A stretch of DNA of 64,000 nt from Parapedobacter sp042666505 (GCF_042666505.1 NZ_JBHTDN010000007.1:62001-126000); one strand, 5' to 3'. Positions 16,322 through 25,958 are shown, numbered from the stretch's first letter. Numbers and translations: made by a program. The notes: generated by a model not told the origin, from the letters alone.

Positions 16322-17290
16322 TCAATCGAACGACTGATTTTCCTGGGACGCCGCCTCCAGGATGGCTACGTATTCGGTGGGCGTCAGATCATTGTAGATG
16401 AAATTTATGGGATTTACCGGCTCGTTATTTTTGTGCACTTCGTAATGGACGTGCGGGCCCGTGGAGATCCCGGTATTGCCGACGTATCCGATCAAGTCGC
16501 CCCGTTTTACCTGTTGGCCTACCCGAACCGCAAACCTGCTCATGTGGCCGTAAAGCGTCTTGTAGCTGTATCCGTGATTGATGATGATCCGCCGTCCATA
16601 CCCGCCGTCCGTGCCCGCCGCTTCTATCTTTCCATTTCCGGTCGCATAAATAGGCGTGCCGACGGGTGCTGCAAAGTCGATACCCGCGTGCATTTTCCGG
16701 ATCTTATAAACCGGATGTATCCGTGTGCCGAAACCCGAGACACCCGCATGGCCCTTCCGGCTGTCAACAGGCTGGATGGCTGGAATGCTGGCCATCATTT
16801 CAGCTTTGGACTTGGCCAATTCCGTCAGCTCGTCGTACGATTTCGATTGCACATACAATGCTTTGGTGATGTAATCAAGCTTTTTGGCGGTTTCAATCAT
16901 CAAATCTGAATTGCTGAAATGTTCGAGATTTTTATACCGGTTGACACCGCCAAACCCCGCTTTGCGGATATCGGAATCTATGGGATCGGCTTCAAAGATG
17001 ACCCGGTAAATATGATCATCGCGTTGTTGCATGCCTTCCAGTGCGGCATCGATTTGTTTCATCCGTTCCTGCATCAGGTTATATTGAAGCGCCATCTGAT
17101 CCATTTCTCGCTGCAATTGTTTTTCTTTTGGCGAGTCAAAAAAAGTAAAGCCTATGTAAAACAGGAAAATGGCACATGCAAAGGAGCTGGTGAGGAAACC
17201 GATAACGCGGAGAGCCCACGTTTTGGTGCTTGTTTTTATCTTCTCATACTTCAGTGTATGCGAGTTGTAATGGTACTTTGCTTTCGCCAT
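16322..17290 (-). CDS. M23-family (LytM) peptidoglycan endopeptidase, membrane-anchored
   Basis: A 322-residue inner-membrane protein: short cytoplasmic basic segment, one transmembrane helix at ~27-50, a coiled-coil stretch at ~55-90, a helical middle part, then an M23 domain. Zinc ligands are His201 and Asp205 (HAGID) and His282 (HVHYE), with His249 and His280 as catalytic partners, so the domain looks active. Such enzymes cut peptide cross-links during cell-wall growth or division. It lies 66 bases upstream of the MerR gene, on the same strand. Confidence 0.9.
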   Translation of the reverse strand: MAKAKYHYNSHTLKYEKIKTSTKTWALRVIGFLTSSFACAIFLFYIGFTFFDSPKEKQLQREMDQMALQYNLMQERMKQIDAALEGMQQRDDHIYRVIFEADPIDSDIRKAGFGGVNRYKNLEHFSNSDLMIETAKKLDYITKALYVQSKSYDELTELAKSKAEMMASIPAIQPVDSRKGHAGVSGFGTRIHPVYKIRKMHAGIDFAAPVGTPIYATGNGKIEAAGTDGGYGRRIIINHGYSYKTLYGHMSRFAVRVGQQVKRGDLIGYVGNTGISTGPHVHYEVHKNNEPVNPINFIYNDLTPTEYVAILEAASQENQSFD

Positions 17291-17405
17291 TAGCGCTCCA
17301 TTTGATTGCTTTCAGTTAATGGTCTGACTGACTTGATGCCAAGATAGCCAACAAGTTGGAGCCAAACTTAGGTAAAGTTGTTGAAAAAATCAACAGGTAG
17401 ACAAG

Positions 17406-18248
17406 CTAGCTGACCATGGACAGAAACAGGGCTACTTTCTGTTTGAGCTGGCGTCGGTCGACAATAAAGTCGAGAAAGCCATGTTCCAGCAGAAATTCGG
17501 ACGTTTGAAACCCTTTAGGCAAATCCTTTTTGATGGTCTCTTTGATGACACGCGGGCCGGCAAAGCCGATGAGTGCGCCGGGCTCGGCAATGTTGATGTC
17601 TCCCAGCATGGCGTAGGAAGCTGTCACACCGCCCGTAGTGGGATCCGTCAGTAAGCAAATATAAGGGAGCTTGGCCTCGTTGAGCAGCGCAAGTTTAGCC
17701 GATGTTTTTGCCATCTGCATGAGCGAAAAAGCAGCTTCCATCATACGGGCACCTCCAGACTTTGATATGAGCATGAAAGGGGTCCGATGTTGCAGGCAGT
17801 AATCGATGGAACGGGCAATTTTTTCACCCACTACGGATCCCATGGACCCACCGATAAATGTGAAATCCATGCAAGCCAGTACCAGATCACGCCCCTCTAT
17901 CTTGCCATGGGCACAACGAATGGCATCGTTCAATCCGGTTTTCGCATAGCTTTCTTCCAGGCGTTCCGTATACCTTTTGGTGTCTTCAAAATGCAGCGGG
18001 TCTCCAGACCTTAGATTAGGGAATAACTCAGAGAACTGATTGTCATCGAAGAGAATGGAAAAATAAGCCGCCGATCCAATGCGGAGGTGATAACCGCAAT
18101 ATTGACATACATACTTATTTTCTATCTGCTCAATGTTAAGCAAGGGCTTTTTGCAGGAAGGACATTTATTCCACAGACCATCGGGTGCTTCCTTTTTATG
18201 TTCCGTAGCCGTACTGATGCCGGCTTTTTCACGTCTAAACCAACTCAT
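17406..18248 (-). CDS. accD: Acetyl-CoA carboxylase carboxyltransferase subunit beta
   Basis: A 280-residue subunit that, with AccA, transfers the carboxyl group from biotin to acetyl-CoA to make malonyl-CoA for fatty acid synthesis. The N-terminal zinc ribbon has four cysteines (CPSC at 29-32, CQYC at 48-51). The carboxyltransferase core includes GGSMGSVVGEK and SGGARMMEA. I start at the ATG at 18248 (MSWFRREKAG), the usual family start; the open frame extends 17 codons further. accA is not in the window, as is common in this phylum. Confidence 0.95.
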   Translation of the reverse strand: MSWFRREKAGISTATEHKKEAPDGLWNKCPSCKKPLLNIEQIENKYVCQYCGYHLRIGSAAYFSILFDDNQFSELFPNLRSGDPLHFEDTKRYTERLEESYAKTGLNDAIRCAHGKIEGRDLVLACMDFTFIGGSMGSVVGEKIARSIDYCLQHRTPFMLISKSGGARMMEAAFSLMQMAKTSAKLALLNEAKLPYICLLTDPTTGGVTASYAMLGDINIAEPGALIGFAGPRVIKETIKKDLPKGFQTSEFLLEHGFLDFIVDRRQLKQKVALFLSMVS

Positions 18249-18310
18249 GCAAATTGTGTTATGGGATGCGAAGTTAGCTAAAGTTGCGGGGATATGCAAG
18301 TAATGCCGGA

Positions 18311-20419
18311 TTAGTCTAACCCTCGTTTCCGCATCAAGTGGATAGGGTTGGGGTCTTGGCCCCGGAACCGGCGATACAGCTCGGCAGGCTTTTCCGTACC
18401 ACCTTTCTCCAGGATGTTGTCACGGAAGGAGGCTGCGCTAGCGGGGTCGTAGAGCCCATTTTCCTTAAAGACTGCGAACGCATCGGCATCCAGTACTTCA
18501 GCCCAGATGTAGCTATAATAGCCCGCAGAATAACCTCCGCTAAAGATATGCTGAAAATACGTGCTGCTATGCCGTGGGATAATTTCCGCTATTAATCCCG
18601 CGCGAGTCATCGATGTTTTTTCAAATACTTGAGCAGATACTGTAATTGGTTCGGTGATGGTATGGTAGTCATAATCCAGTATAGACGATGCTAAGTATTC
18701 CACAGTGGCAAATCCCTGTCCAAACGTACCGGCATTTTCGAGTTTGGCAATCAATTCGTCCGGAATAGGTTTGCCGGTCTCATAATGCCTGGCGTATTTC
18801 TTCAGCACCGCCGGGTCTTCGGCCCAGTTTTCCATGATCTGGGAGGGGAGTTCTACGAAATCACGAGATACAGCGGTGCCGGCAAGACTGCGGTAGGTCA
18901 CGTTGGATAGCAGGCCATGCAATGCGTGGCCGAACTCATGAAATAACGTATTGGCCTCATCAAAGGTAAGCAAAGCAGGCTGATCGCCTACCGGTGGAGT
19001 GAAATTACATACGTTCACAATCACCGGAGCTATCCGTTGGCCATCGACCGTGTACTGCGCGCGGAGAGAATTCATCCAAGCGCCCGAGCGTTTGGATTCG
19101 CGTGGGAAGTAGTCTACATAGAATATCCCGACATGGCTTCCGTCGGCTTCCCGTACTTCGTATGTTTCCACTTCGGGGTGGTAAATGGGTAGATCTTCCA
19201 ATTTTCTGAATGAGAGGCCATACAGCTTGTTGGCCACTTCAAACGCGCCTTGGCGGACGGCTTCCAGGCTAAAATAGGGCCGTAGCTCTTCCTCACTCAG
19301 AGAGAAACGTTCACGCCGTATCTTTTCCGCGTAATAATGCCAGTCATACGGCGCTGCTTGGAAAGACCCGCCTGAGGCTTCGATGGTTTTTTGGATGTCG
19401 TACGCCTCTTCTTTTGCTTTTTTGATTGCCGGAGCCCACAGGTCGTCCAGGAGTTTTTTTACGTTGACCGGATTCTCGGCCATGGCCTCTTCCAACACAT
19501 AATGTGCATGGGTGGGGTAGCCTAGCAGGTTGGCTTTCTGTAAACGGAGGTTCGCGATTCTGATTAAAATACCACTGTTGTCGTGTTCACCGCTACCTGC
19601 CCGGTTCTTGTAGGCTTCCCATATTTTCCGGCGGAGCTCACGGTTGTCTGCATATTGTAGGAACGGCATCACGCTGGAGTTAGACAGTGTAAAGACCCAC
19701 TTGCCGTCGTGTCCCTTTGCCTCAGCGGTTTCCGCAGCGGCAGCTTTCAGGTTTTCGGGAAGTCCGGAAAGGTCTTCTTCCTTATCAACGACCAATTCAT
19801 AGGCATTGACAGCAGCCAACACATTCTGCCCGAATTGCGTAGTCAATTCTGCTAATTGGGCATTGATGTTGCGTAGGGTGGCCTTATCTTTGTCAGTCAA
19901 ATTGGCTCCGTTGCGAACAAAGTTCTTGTATGTGCGTTCCAACAACATAGCCGCTTCACTACTCAACTCCAGGTCTTCACGTGTGTTCCAAACCGCCTTC
20001 ACACGCTCGAAAAGCTGGGCGTTGAGGGTAATGTTATCTCGATGAGCAGCCAGTATAGGCGCGATTTCTTTGTCCAGCGCCTGCAATGTTGGATTGGTGG
20101 TGGAAGAATTGAGATTTGAAAAAACATACGACACGCGTGTGAGTAGTTTTCCGGCGTTTTCCAGTGCGACGATCGTGTTATCAAAGGTAGGTGGTTCGGC
20201 CAGGTTCGCAATGGAATCTACCTCCGCGGCATGCCGTTGAATTGCCTTTTCGAATGCTGGTTTAAAATGATCATTTTTAATGCGGTCAAAAGGGGGAACC
20301 CCAAACGGCGTGTCATAAGAAGCGAAAAACGGATTATCGGTCGCGATGCGATGATTCTCGAAAGAAACGAGTGAGATGGCCGAAGCCGTCAATAACAGTA
20401 AAAAACAGTTACGATTCAT
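18311..20419 (-). CDS. dcp: M3-family oligopeptidase (peptidyl-dipeptidase Dcp type)
   Basis: A 702-residue zinc metallopeptidase. The HExxH motif is in LFHEFGHALHG (His494, Glu495, His498), with the downstream glutamate region conserved. An N-terminal hydrophobic segment (MNRNCFLLLLTASAISL) suggests export to the periplasm, as in other Bacteroidota members. The family cleaves dipeptides or short fragments from peptides. I start at the ATG at 20419, which begins the signal peptide. A consensus promoter is just upstream. Dcp versus oligopeptidase A is not certain from sequence. Confidence 0.9.
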   Translation of the reverse strand: MNRNCFLLLLTASAISLVSFENHRIATDNPFFASYDTPFGVPPFDRIKNDHFKPAFEKAIQRHAAEVDSIANLAEPPTFDNTIVALENAGKLLTRVSYVFSNLNSSTTNPTLQALDKEIAPILAAHRDNITLNAQLFERVKAVWNTREDLELSSEAAMLLERTYKNFVRNGANLTDKDKATLRNINAQLAELTTQFGQNVLAAVNAYELVVDKEEDLSGLPENLKAAAAETAEAKGHDGKWVFTLSNSSVMPFLQYADNRELRRKIWEAYKNRAGSGEHDNSGILIRIANLRLQKANLLGYPTHAHYVLEEAMAENPVNVKKLLDDLWAPAIKKAKEEAYDIQKTIEASGGSFQAAPYDWHYYAEKIRRERFSLSEEELRPYFSLEAVRQGAFEVANKLYGLSFRKLEDLPIYHPEVETYEVREADGSHVGIFYVDYFPRESKRSGAWMNSLRAQYTVDGQRIAPVIVNVCNFTPPVGDQPALLTFDEANTLFHEFGHALHGLLSNVTYRSLAGTAVSRDFVELPSQIMENWAEDPAVLKKYARHYETGKPIPDELIAKLENAGTFGQGFATVEYLASSILDYDYHTITEPITVSAQVFEKTSMTRAGLIAEIIPRHSSTYFQHIFSGGYSAGYYSYIWAEVLDADAFAVFKENGLYDPASAASFRDNILEKGGTEKPAELYRRFRGQDPNPIHLMRKRGLD

Positions 20420-20446
20420 GCGGTGCTTAACTTTTGGTGTGCGCGC

Positions 20447-20477
20447 CAAAGTTAACCAAAAGTTTACGGTTGGACAA
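20447..20477 (-). promoter_or_regulatory. dcp promoter
   Basis: On the minus strand, TTG (20477-20475), 20 bases, then TAACTTTG (20454-20447). It lies 28 bases upstream of the oligopeptidase start and 50 bases past the SRP RNA 3' end. Confidence 0.72.
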
Positions 20478-20526
20478 CTCGGTGGTATTTGTAATCACAT
20501 CGTTGCCTTGTCGAGTATAGGCCATA

Positions 20527-20632
20527 AAAAAATGGGCAAGCTCCTTTTATCGCACCGCTACAACCCAATACCCTTGCTGCGTTCCCACCCTGGGGGATTC
20601 TTGGGGAGCTGGTCGTAAAAGACTTACCCATG
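20527..20632 (-). ncRNA. ffs: Signal recognition particle RNA (small bacterial type)
   Basis: Read on the minus strand, this ~106-base RNA carries GGGTGGGAACGCAGCAAGGG, the conserved apical domain seen in Bacteroidota SRP RNAs. Its ends pair: ATGGGTAAG (20631-20623) with CTTGCCCAT (20540-20532), nine pairs with one G-U, closing a single long hairpin. A run of seven T follows at the 3' end as terminator, and a full consensus promoter sits immediately upstream. The RNA binds Ffh and targets membrane and secreted proteins to the translocon. End positions are accurate to a few bases. Confidence 0.92.
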
Positions 20633-20635
20633 GCG

Positions 20636-20665
20636 CAAATATAAGGAATATCGGCGAAAATTCAA
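20636..20665 (-). promoter_or_regulatory. SRP RNA promoter
   Basis: TTG (20665-20663), 19 bases, then TATATTTG (20643-20636) on the minus strand. It is a full match to the phylum consensus and places the RNA start at about 20632. Confidence 0.82.
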
Positions 20666-20708
20666 TAGAAATGATGTTTGTTTTTTAATCGGTTGGTTTA
20701 CAGTGATG

Positions 20709-21803
20709 TTAGGAAATCCGATATACCTTACCGGGCATGACCGCAATGGCGCCCTTAATTTCCATTTCAAGCAGGGTGATGGCCAATTTACTTTGTGTCC
20801 ACTGCAATTGCCGTGCAAGTTCATCAATGGCAATCTGTCCGGCCGCGTGAATGGCGTCATATACCTGTTGTTCGGTTTTGCCCAAAGAAATTTGAAGTGA
20901 AAGCTGCTGGGGGGGCTTATTTTTTTCGTCAATTTCCCAGTTCATGAGGTATGCCAGATCTTTCGCATGGGTAATCAGATGCGCACGGTTGGTTTTAATT
21001 AGATAATTGCACCCCGACGAAAATTCCTGATGCAGGTTGCCGGGAAATGCGCATACATCACGGTTGTAGGTGTTGGCGATTTCCGCGGTAATGAGCGCAC
21101 CTCCTCTAATGGCAGCCTCAACGACAATGGTCACGTCGGCCAGTCCAGCGATGATACGGTTACGCATCGGAAAATTTTGCTTGTCGGGAACAGTGCCGGA
21201 AGAAAATTCCGTAAGCAGTCCACCCTGGTCCAGCATCCGTGCAGCCATTTCCCGGTTGGCGGATGGATAGATCCGGTCAAGACCGTGTCCGAGAACGCCG
21301 ACGGTCGGCAGGCCGCACGTAAGGGCGTTCCGATGGGCATGGCTATCGATACCATAGGCCAATCCGCTGATTATGCTGACGCCGTAGGGCTGAAGGTCTC
21401 TAATAAATTCGCTGCAGATCGATTTACCATACGCCGTGGCATTTCGTGTGCCGACAATACTGATGGTACGTGGCGTATTGAGGTCTGCGTTTCCTTTGTA
21501 ATAAAGTAGCAGCGGTGCATCCGGACATTGAGCTAAGCGTTTTGGGTATTGGCTTTCGCGCCAGAAAAGCGCTTGAATGCGATGCTTTTCAATGAAATGG
21601 AGTTCGTTTTCCGCCTCGTGGAAGATACGTGCTTCCAAGATTGCCGCAGCCAATCGGTTACCGATCCCCGGTATCGTCAGGAGTTCTTTCCTGGATGCGG
21701 CAAATATGGCTTCGGCGTCCGGGAAATGATTCAGTAAATGGCGGGCGATGACAGGACCCACGCCGTTTATTTTTGTCAATGCGATTTGATGAAGTAGGCT
21801 CAT
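20709..21803 (-). CDS. dprA: DNA-processing protein DprA
   Basis: A 364-residue protein of the DprA/Smf family, which binds incoming single-stranded DNA and loads RecA during natural transformation. N-terminal helix-hairpin-helix repeats (KINGVGPVIARHL, TIPGIGNRLAAAI) precede the Rossmann-like core, with IVGTRNATAYGK, ISGLAYGID, GHGLDRIYP and MRNRIIAGLAD. A winged-helix domain ends the protein. Length and all core motifs look intact. The gene is upstream of the SRP RNA and shares its strand but not its promoter. dprA is widely kept even in bacteria not known to be competent. Confidence 0.95.
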   Translation of the reverse strand: MSLLHQIALTKINGVGPVIARHLLNHFPDAEAIFAASRKELLTIPGIGNRLAAAILEARIFHEAENELHFIEKHRIQALFWRESQYPKRLAQCPDAPLLLYYKGNADLNTPRTISIVGTRNATAYGKSICSEFIRDLQPYGVSIISGLAYGIDSHAHRNALTCGLPTVGVLGHGLDRIYPSANREMAARMLDQGGLLTEFSSGTVPDKQNFPMRNRIIAGLADVTIVVEAAIRGGALITAEIANTYNRDVCAFPGNLHQEFSSGCNYLIKTNRAHLITHAKDLAYLMNWEIDEKNKPPQQLSLQISLGKTEQQVYDAIHAAGQIAIDELARQLQWTQSKLAITLLEMEIKGAIAVMPGKVYRIS

Positions 21804-21872
21804 AGGTAATGCGAATGTATAAAAAATATCTTAAAATTGCTATATTGTGTTCATCTCATAACGAATGGATCA

Positions 21873-22388
21873 ATGGCTCAAGAACAACAATCCGAAGTGT
21901 GGATGCGGGGACCGATACGCGGCGTCCCTGCCTTATTGCAGCCGGTGGCGCATGCCCTGTTGCAAGCAAAAGAAGAAGTGACCTTGTATATGGCTGATTT
22001 CGATGACCGTTACCTGTGGCAGAGGCCCGGTGGGGTGGCAGCCGTAGGTTTCCATTTGAAGCACATGGCCGGTGTGATCGATCGCTTGTTTACCTATGCC
22101 GAAGATCGGCCCTTGTCGGAAGCCCAGTTTGCTTACCTACGCGCAGAGGGAGAGGCGGTGCCGGAAAGCCGCGGCGCGGCGTTAGTTTCCGCTTTTGCGG
22201 AACGCGTGGATTGGGCCATCAGACAACTTCGGCGGACGGATGAAAGCCAACTGACCCATGCTCGGTATCTAGGTAGAAAGCGCATACCCACTACCTTGAT
22301 GGGATTGCTGTTTCACGCTGCTGAACATACCCAACGGCATGTCGGCCAACTCTTGGTAACGGTCAGATTATTGGTGGAACGAGGCTGA
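21873..22388 (+). CDS. DinB-like metal-binding four-helix protein
   Basis: A 171-residue protein of the DinB/YfiT superfamily. Likely metal ligands are His61/His64 (GFHLKHMAG) and His148, His152, His156 (HAAEHTQRH), in the usual helix positions. Family members include thiol-dependent transferases and proteins of unknown role; the substrate cannot be told from sequence. I start at the ATG at 21873, since the upstream extension to 21837 has no family match. It is divergent from dprA and converges with rsmG. Confidence 0.8.
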   Translation: MAQEQQSEVWMRGPIRGVPALLQPVAHALLQAKEEVTLYMADFDDRYLWQRPGGVAAVGFHLKHMAGVIDRLFTYAEDRPLSEAQFAYLRAEGEAVPESRGAALVSAFAERVDWAIRQLRRTDESQLTHARYLGRKRIPTTLMGLLFHAAEHTQRHVGQLLVTVRLLVERG

Positions 22389-22420
22389 CGCGGCTAAAGG
22401 AATTGATCCCAGCAAATTCG

Positions 22421-23056
22421 CTAAACCGGAATGTACACGAGGTGCTTGGTATCAAAAAAGTCTTCCGCAAAATAATCAGATAGGGCATGTACTTCCGCAC
22501 GAAGTCGTGCCTCCCGTATTTCTTCCCGCAGGTCGCCGCCTTTGAGGTATAGGATACCGTTGGGGATGGCATTCTTGTCTTTTTTGAGGAATTTGTTGCG
22601 TACCCACGGGTAGAAATCAACCAACCGGGTGACGGCGCGCGATACGACAAAGTCAAACCTTTCGTCAAGCTGTTCTGCACGGATGTGGTCGGCCTCTACA
22701 TTTTTCACGCCGATTGCCGTAGCCACTTCCCGCACGACCTTGATTTTCTTGCCGATGGAGTCGACCAGCCGGAATTGTACTTCGGGAAATAGAATGGCCA
22801 GTGGAATCCCCGGGAAGCCCCCTCCGGTACCCACATCCAGCACGTGTGTGCCCGGAGTAAAATTGATGAATTTGGCAATCCCGAGTGAATGAAGTACGTG
22901 ATGAAGGTACAGGCTATGGATATCTTTGCGGGAAACGACATTGATTTGTGCGTTCCAATGCGCGTACAGATCGCCTAGTTCTGCAAATTGTTCCCGTTGT
23001 ATTTCAGAAAGTTTCGGAAAATACCGGTAAATGATCTCAACGTCCGGATTGAACAT
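22421..23056 (-). CDS. rsmG: 16S rRNA (guanine(527)-N7)-methyltransferase
   Basis: A 211-residue RsmG/GidB methyltransferase that makes m7G527 in 16S rRNA, the change linked to streptomycin sensitivity. The SAM loop is LDVGTGGGFPG (73-83), followed by the acidic LVDS and the DHIRAEQL segment. The size fits the family. It lies 42 bases after the glycosyltransferase gene on the same strand, so the two may be co-transcribed. Confidence 0.95.
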   Translation of the reverse strand: MFNPDVEIIYRYFPKLSEIQREQFAELGDLYAHWNAQINVVSRKDIHSLYLHHVLHSLGIAKFINFTPGTHVLDVGTGGGFPGIPLAILFPEVQFRLVDSIGKKIKVVREVATAIGVKNVEADHIRAEQLDERFDFVVSRAVTRLVDFYPWVRNKFLKKDKNAIPNGILYLKGGDLREEIREARLRAEVHALSDYFAEDFFDTKHLVYIPV

Positions 23057-23098
23057 AGTTTCGTCTTCTAACCTCGCAATACCTGTTTTGTATCCCGT

Positions 23099-24241
23099 TT
23101 ATTTCCACGTTACTTCTTTCTTAAACAATGCTGCGAAGCCGTTAAGGCAAATATAACTGTAATAAGCGATATCTAGCAACGGCAGCCCCCATATCAATCC
23201 TTTCACCTGTAATTTCTTCATCGCAGGATAGTAGATAAAAAGTTGCAGCAGCAGCCGGATAAGGTACATGCCCACCACAACATACCAATATGGAGGATAT
23301 GCGGCGACGGTGACGATGGCAAACAGATAGAAAAGAAAGGCACTGATCAGTTGCAAAGCCAACATCCGCCGATGGGCGGGCCTATAGGCCTTGGATGCAC
23401 CGGCATGCCGGGTTTTTTGCCGGGCATACGCCGAAAACGTGGTCTTTGGTTCGCTCCATACATGTGCTTCGGGATGGATACAGATGACGGTATTGTGTGG
23501 GGTCGCGTTCTGGTTTACGAACAGATCGTCGTCACCTGATGCGATGTGCATATGGGCGGCAAACCCCTTTCCCCTGAAGAATAAGCTTTTGGTATACGCA
23601 AGATTGCGCCCCACCCCCATATAAGCGTTTCCCCGTAGTGCATAGGAAAGGTAGCTTAGGGCGGTGTGGAATGTTTCGAAGCGGATCAGGGCGTTGAGCA
23701 ATCCGGATTTTTTTATATAGGGAGAATAGCCAAGCACAATTTCCTCCCCACTGCCGAAGGAGCCGCCGATATGCCGGAGCCACTGCTCGGATTGGGGGAT
23801 GCAATCCGCATCCGTAAATACGAGATGCTCGTATTGGGCGGCCTTAATGCCCAGCGTAACGGCAAACTTCTTGCCATGCTTCAGGCGCACATGCTCGGCG
23901 ATTTCGACCACCTTTAAATTAGGATGTTGTGCGCAAAGGTCTCTCAGTAGCCATTTGGTGTCATCTTCCGAAAAGTCGTTTACCAGGATGACTTCAAATG
24001 TGTGATAATCCTGCCCGAGGATGTGAGGCAAGTGCAGCCGCAGATTTTCCTCCTCATTGCGGGCGCAGATAATGACCGACAGGGGAGGGAGAGGAGATTT
24101 CTCCAATATGGGTGGAATTTTATAAAAGGCCAACTTGCTGTATACCGACAGGAGAAAATATACCTGCACAATGAGTAGCAATCCGCAGGTTCCCGATAAT
24201 AGGAAGAATGCAATTGCGGTTATTTGGCTGAAGACGTCCAT
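23099..24241 (-). CDS. Membrane-bound family 2 glycosyltransferase
   Basis: A 380-residue protein with an N-terminal membrane helix (~8-33), a GT2 catalytic domain, and two or three C-terminal helices (~290-365). The nucleotide-sugar site is seen as VIICARNEEEN (57-67), VNDFSEDD and TDADC (DAD at 144-146), and a GDDDLF acceptor motif follows. A canonical QxxRW is replaced by QKTRH. Product could be a membrane glycolipid or an exported polysaccharide; the sequence does not decide. The frame extends to a TTG at 24253, but the ATG at 24241 is the better start. rsmG follows after 42 bases. Confidence 0.83.
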   Translation of the reverse strand: MDVFSQITAIAFFLLSGTCGLLLIVQVYFLLSVYSKLAFYKIPPILEKSPLPPLSVIICARNEEENLRLHLPHILGQDYHTFEVILVNDFSEDDTKWLLRDLCAQHPNLKVVEIAEHVRLKHGKKFAVTLGIKAAQYEHLVFTDADCIPQSEQWLRHIGGSFGSGEEIVLGYSPYIKKSGLLNALIRFETFHTALSYLSYALRGNAYMGVGRNLAYTKSLFFRGKGFAAHMHIASGDDDLFVNQNATPHNTVICIHPEAHVWSEPKTTFSAYARQKTRHAGASKAYRPAHRRMLALQLISAFLFYLFAIVTVAAYPPYWYVVVGMYLIRLLLQLFIYYPAMKKLQVKGLIWGLPLLDIAYYSYICLNGFAALFKKEVTWK

Positions 24242-24276
24242 ATACGCTGCCAAAGATAGCAGGTTAATTTGGAAAC

Positions 24277-24314
24277 AAAAAAAGAGACTGCCTGATTACC
24301 TTCGGCAGTCTCTT
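24277..24314 (-). terminator. Intrinsic terminator after susD-like gene
   Basis: An 11-bp perfect stem (AAGAGACTGCC / GGCAGTCTCTT) with an 11-base loop is followed, on the minus strand, by a run of T. It ends the SusC-SusD unit and separates it from the glycosyltransferase gene. Confidence 0.85.
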
Positions 24315-24338
24315 AACGATTGCAGTCGTTTTATGTGA

Positions 24339-25937
24339 TTAATAACCCGGGTTCTGTTTCAAATCGGGCTCTACTTTTAGTTGCAATTCATGATGCGGCC
24401 AGAGGTAATTGTGCGGCGCAAACGAGCGATCTTCGATGTGCAACGACTGCTTTTGGCCATTGACCATCCGGGTATGGCCCAATGCAGGTTGATTCAACAC
24501 ATCCTCGGCAATCCGCCAACGGATGATATCGTCATAACGTACACCTTCTCCCGCCAGCTCAATGCGGCGTTCGTTACGGATCAGATCGATCCATTGGTCT
24601 TGGGTATAGGCCCCATACGTTGGCAGCGTTACATCGGCAAACGCCATATCCAGGCCGGCACGCTGCCGTACTTGGTTGATACAGCTTTTGGCGAGATCAT
24701 CCATATCGTTGAGCATAATTTTCGCCTCCGCATAGGTTAACAATACCTCTGCGTATCGCAAAAGACCGAAGGTGAGGTTACCGGTGCGGAAGGCATCGGC
24801 TTCGGACACGAATTTACGCCACCAATAGCCCGACTTGCTGGACCGCTGGTTTTCGTAAAACATCGGATTATTCTGATTATAAATATCAATGGTCTCCCCA
24901 TAAAATTCGTCACCGTGCCCCATGATACTCGCTTCGTAACGCGGATCGCGGTTTAGGTTCGGATCCAGCTCATACTCCTCTTTGGTATGCAACGGGCATG
25001 CATCGATCGGGCGCCCCTGTTTGGTCCAGTAAGCATCCACGAGGGCTTTGACCGGTACGCAGTAGGATTGGCCGTTGCCTGTACGGAAGTGCGGCCCTAA
25101 ATCCCGGAAGGAGTATGTGGCATTGGCACCCACCGATTCAAGGTCCTGGTGCATAATGAACTCCTTATTGACCGCTGCACCTTCATATTGGAATAAATCG
25201 CGGTAACTATGATAGAGCTCGTAGTTGCCGCTGTCCATGATTTCCTTGGCCAATCGGGCAGCCAGTTCGTACCGTCCATTGTACAGCGCATACCGCATGA
25301 CCAACGCCTTGAACGAATATTTGTTGAACATGTATTTGTTGGTGGTGTATTCATCGGGAGGAAGACGGTCGGCGATGTCTTCGGACATGGCGAACAACTG
25401 ATCCAGTATTTGTTCCTTCGCCATGGGTGGCTGTACTGCCTCCTCCAACGTAGCGGGTTCCAACAAAAATGGAATGTCTCCCCAACGCGCAACCATCCGG
25501 AAATAATGCCAAACCCGCAATCCTTCCAAAATACCTTTATAGCGGGCACGTACGGCCTCATCTTCCACGTAAGGCACATCGATATTCGCAATATAGGTGT
25601 TCAAACGGCCTACGTGTTTCATGTATAAGGTATAGTAATATTCAAAAGCGCGGGTATTGCTGTTGATATTGCCATTAGCGATTAGTTGGTGGTGGTCGCC
25701 ATTCACCCGGGCAAAGGCATTATCGGATCGACCGTCATGCATGTAGAATAAAAGCCTGCGATTATCCCGTGGAGTGAAAACATCCAGATAAGTGCTGTAA
25801 GTCACTCTCCGTAAGTCGTCTTCATCAATAAAAAACTCCTGAAAGGTGGTGGCGGTGGGATCCCGTTTATCGAGAAATTTTTCACACCCTCCAAGCGTCA
25901 TCGCCATAACGCTCAAAAATATAACTTGCTTCTTCAT
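24339..25937 (-). CDS. SusD/RagB-family nutrient-binding outer membrane lipoprotein
   Basis: A 532-residue surface lipoprotein. The signal peptide ends at lipobox LGGC (Cys18). The N-terminal SusD-like and C-terminal RagB/SusD regions are both present, with the typical LLRYAEVLLTYAEAK and RNERRIELAGEGVRYDDIIRW blocks. SusD proteins form a lid on the SusC barrel and capture the substrate. It follows the SusC gene by 21 bases and ends at a strong terminator, so the pair is a transcription unit. No glycosidase, peptidase or sulfatase gene is adjacent, so the nutrient is unknown. Confidence 0.95.
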   Translation of the reverse strand: MKKQVIFLSVMAMTLGGCEKFLDKRDPTATTFQEFFIDEDDLRRVTYSTYLDVFTPRDNRRLLFYMHDGRSDNAFARVNGDHHQLIANGNINSNTRAFEYYYTLYMKHVGRLNTYIANIDVPYVEDEAVRARYKGILEGLRVWHYFRMVARWGDIPFLLEPATLEEAVQPPMAKEQILDQLFAMSEDIADRLPPDEYTTNKYMFNKYSFKALVMRYALYNGRYELAARLAKEIMDSGNYELYHSYRDLFQYEGAAVNKEFIMHQDLESVGANATYSFRDLGPHFRTGNGQSYCVPVKALVDAYWTKQGRPIDACPLHTKEEYELDPNLNRDPRYEASIMGHGDEFYGETIDIYNQNNPMFYENQRSSKSGYWWRKFVSEADAFRTGNLTFGLLRYAEVLLTYAEAKIMLNDMDDLAKSCINQVRQRAGLDMAFADVTLPTYGAYTQDQWIDLIRNERRIELAGEGVRYDDIIRWRIAEDVLNQPALGHTRMVNGQKQSLHIEDRSFAPHNYLWPHHELQLKVEPDLKQNPGY

Positions 25938-25958
25938 GATTCGTAATGTCTTTTAAGG

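Noticed and set aside
16034..16909. 291-residue open frame on the plus strand
   Set aside because: It lies opposite the merR and M23 peptidase genes, which have clear domains, and its translation has no recognisable motif.
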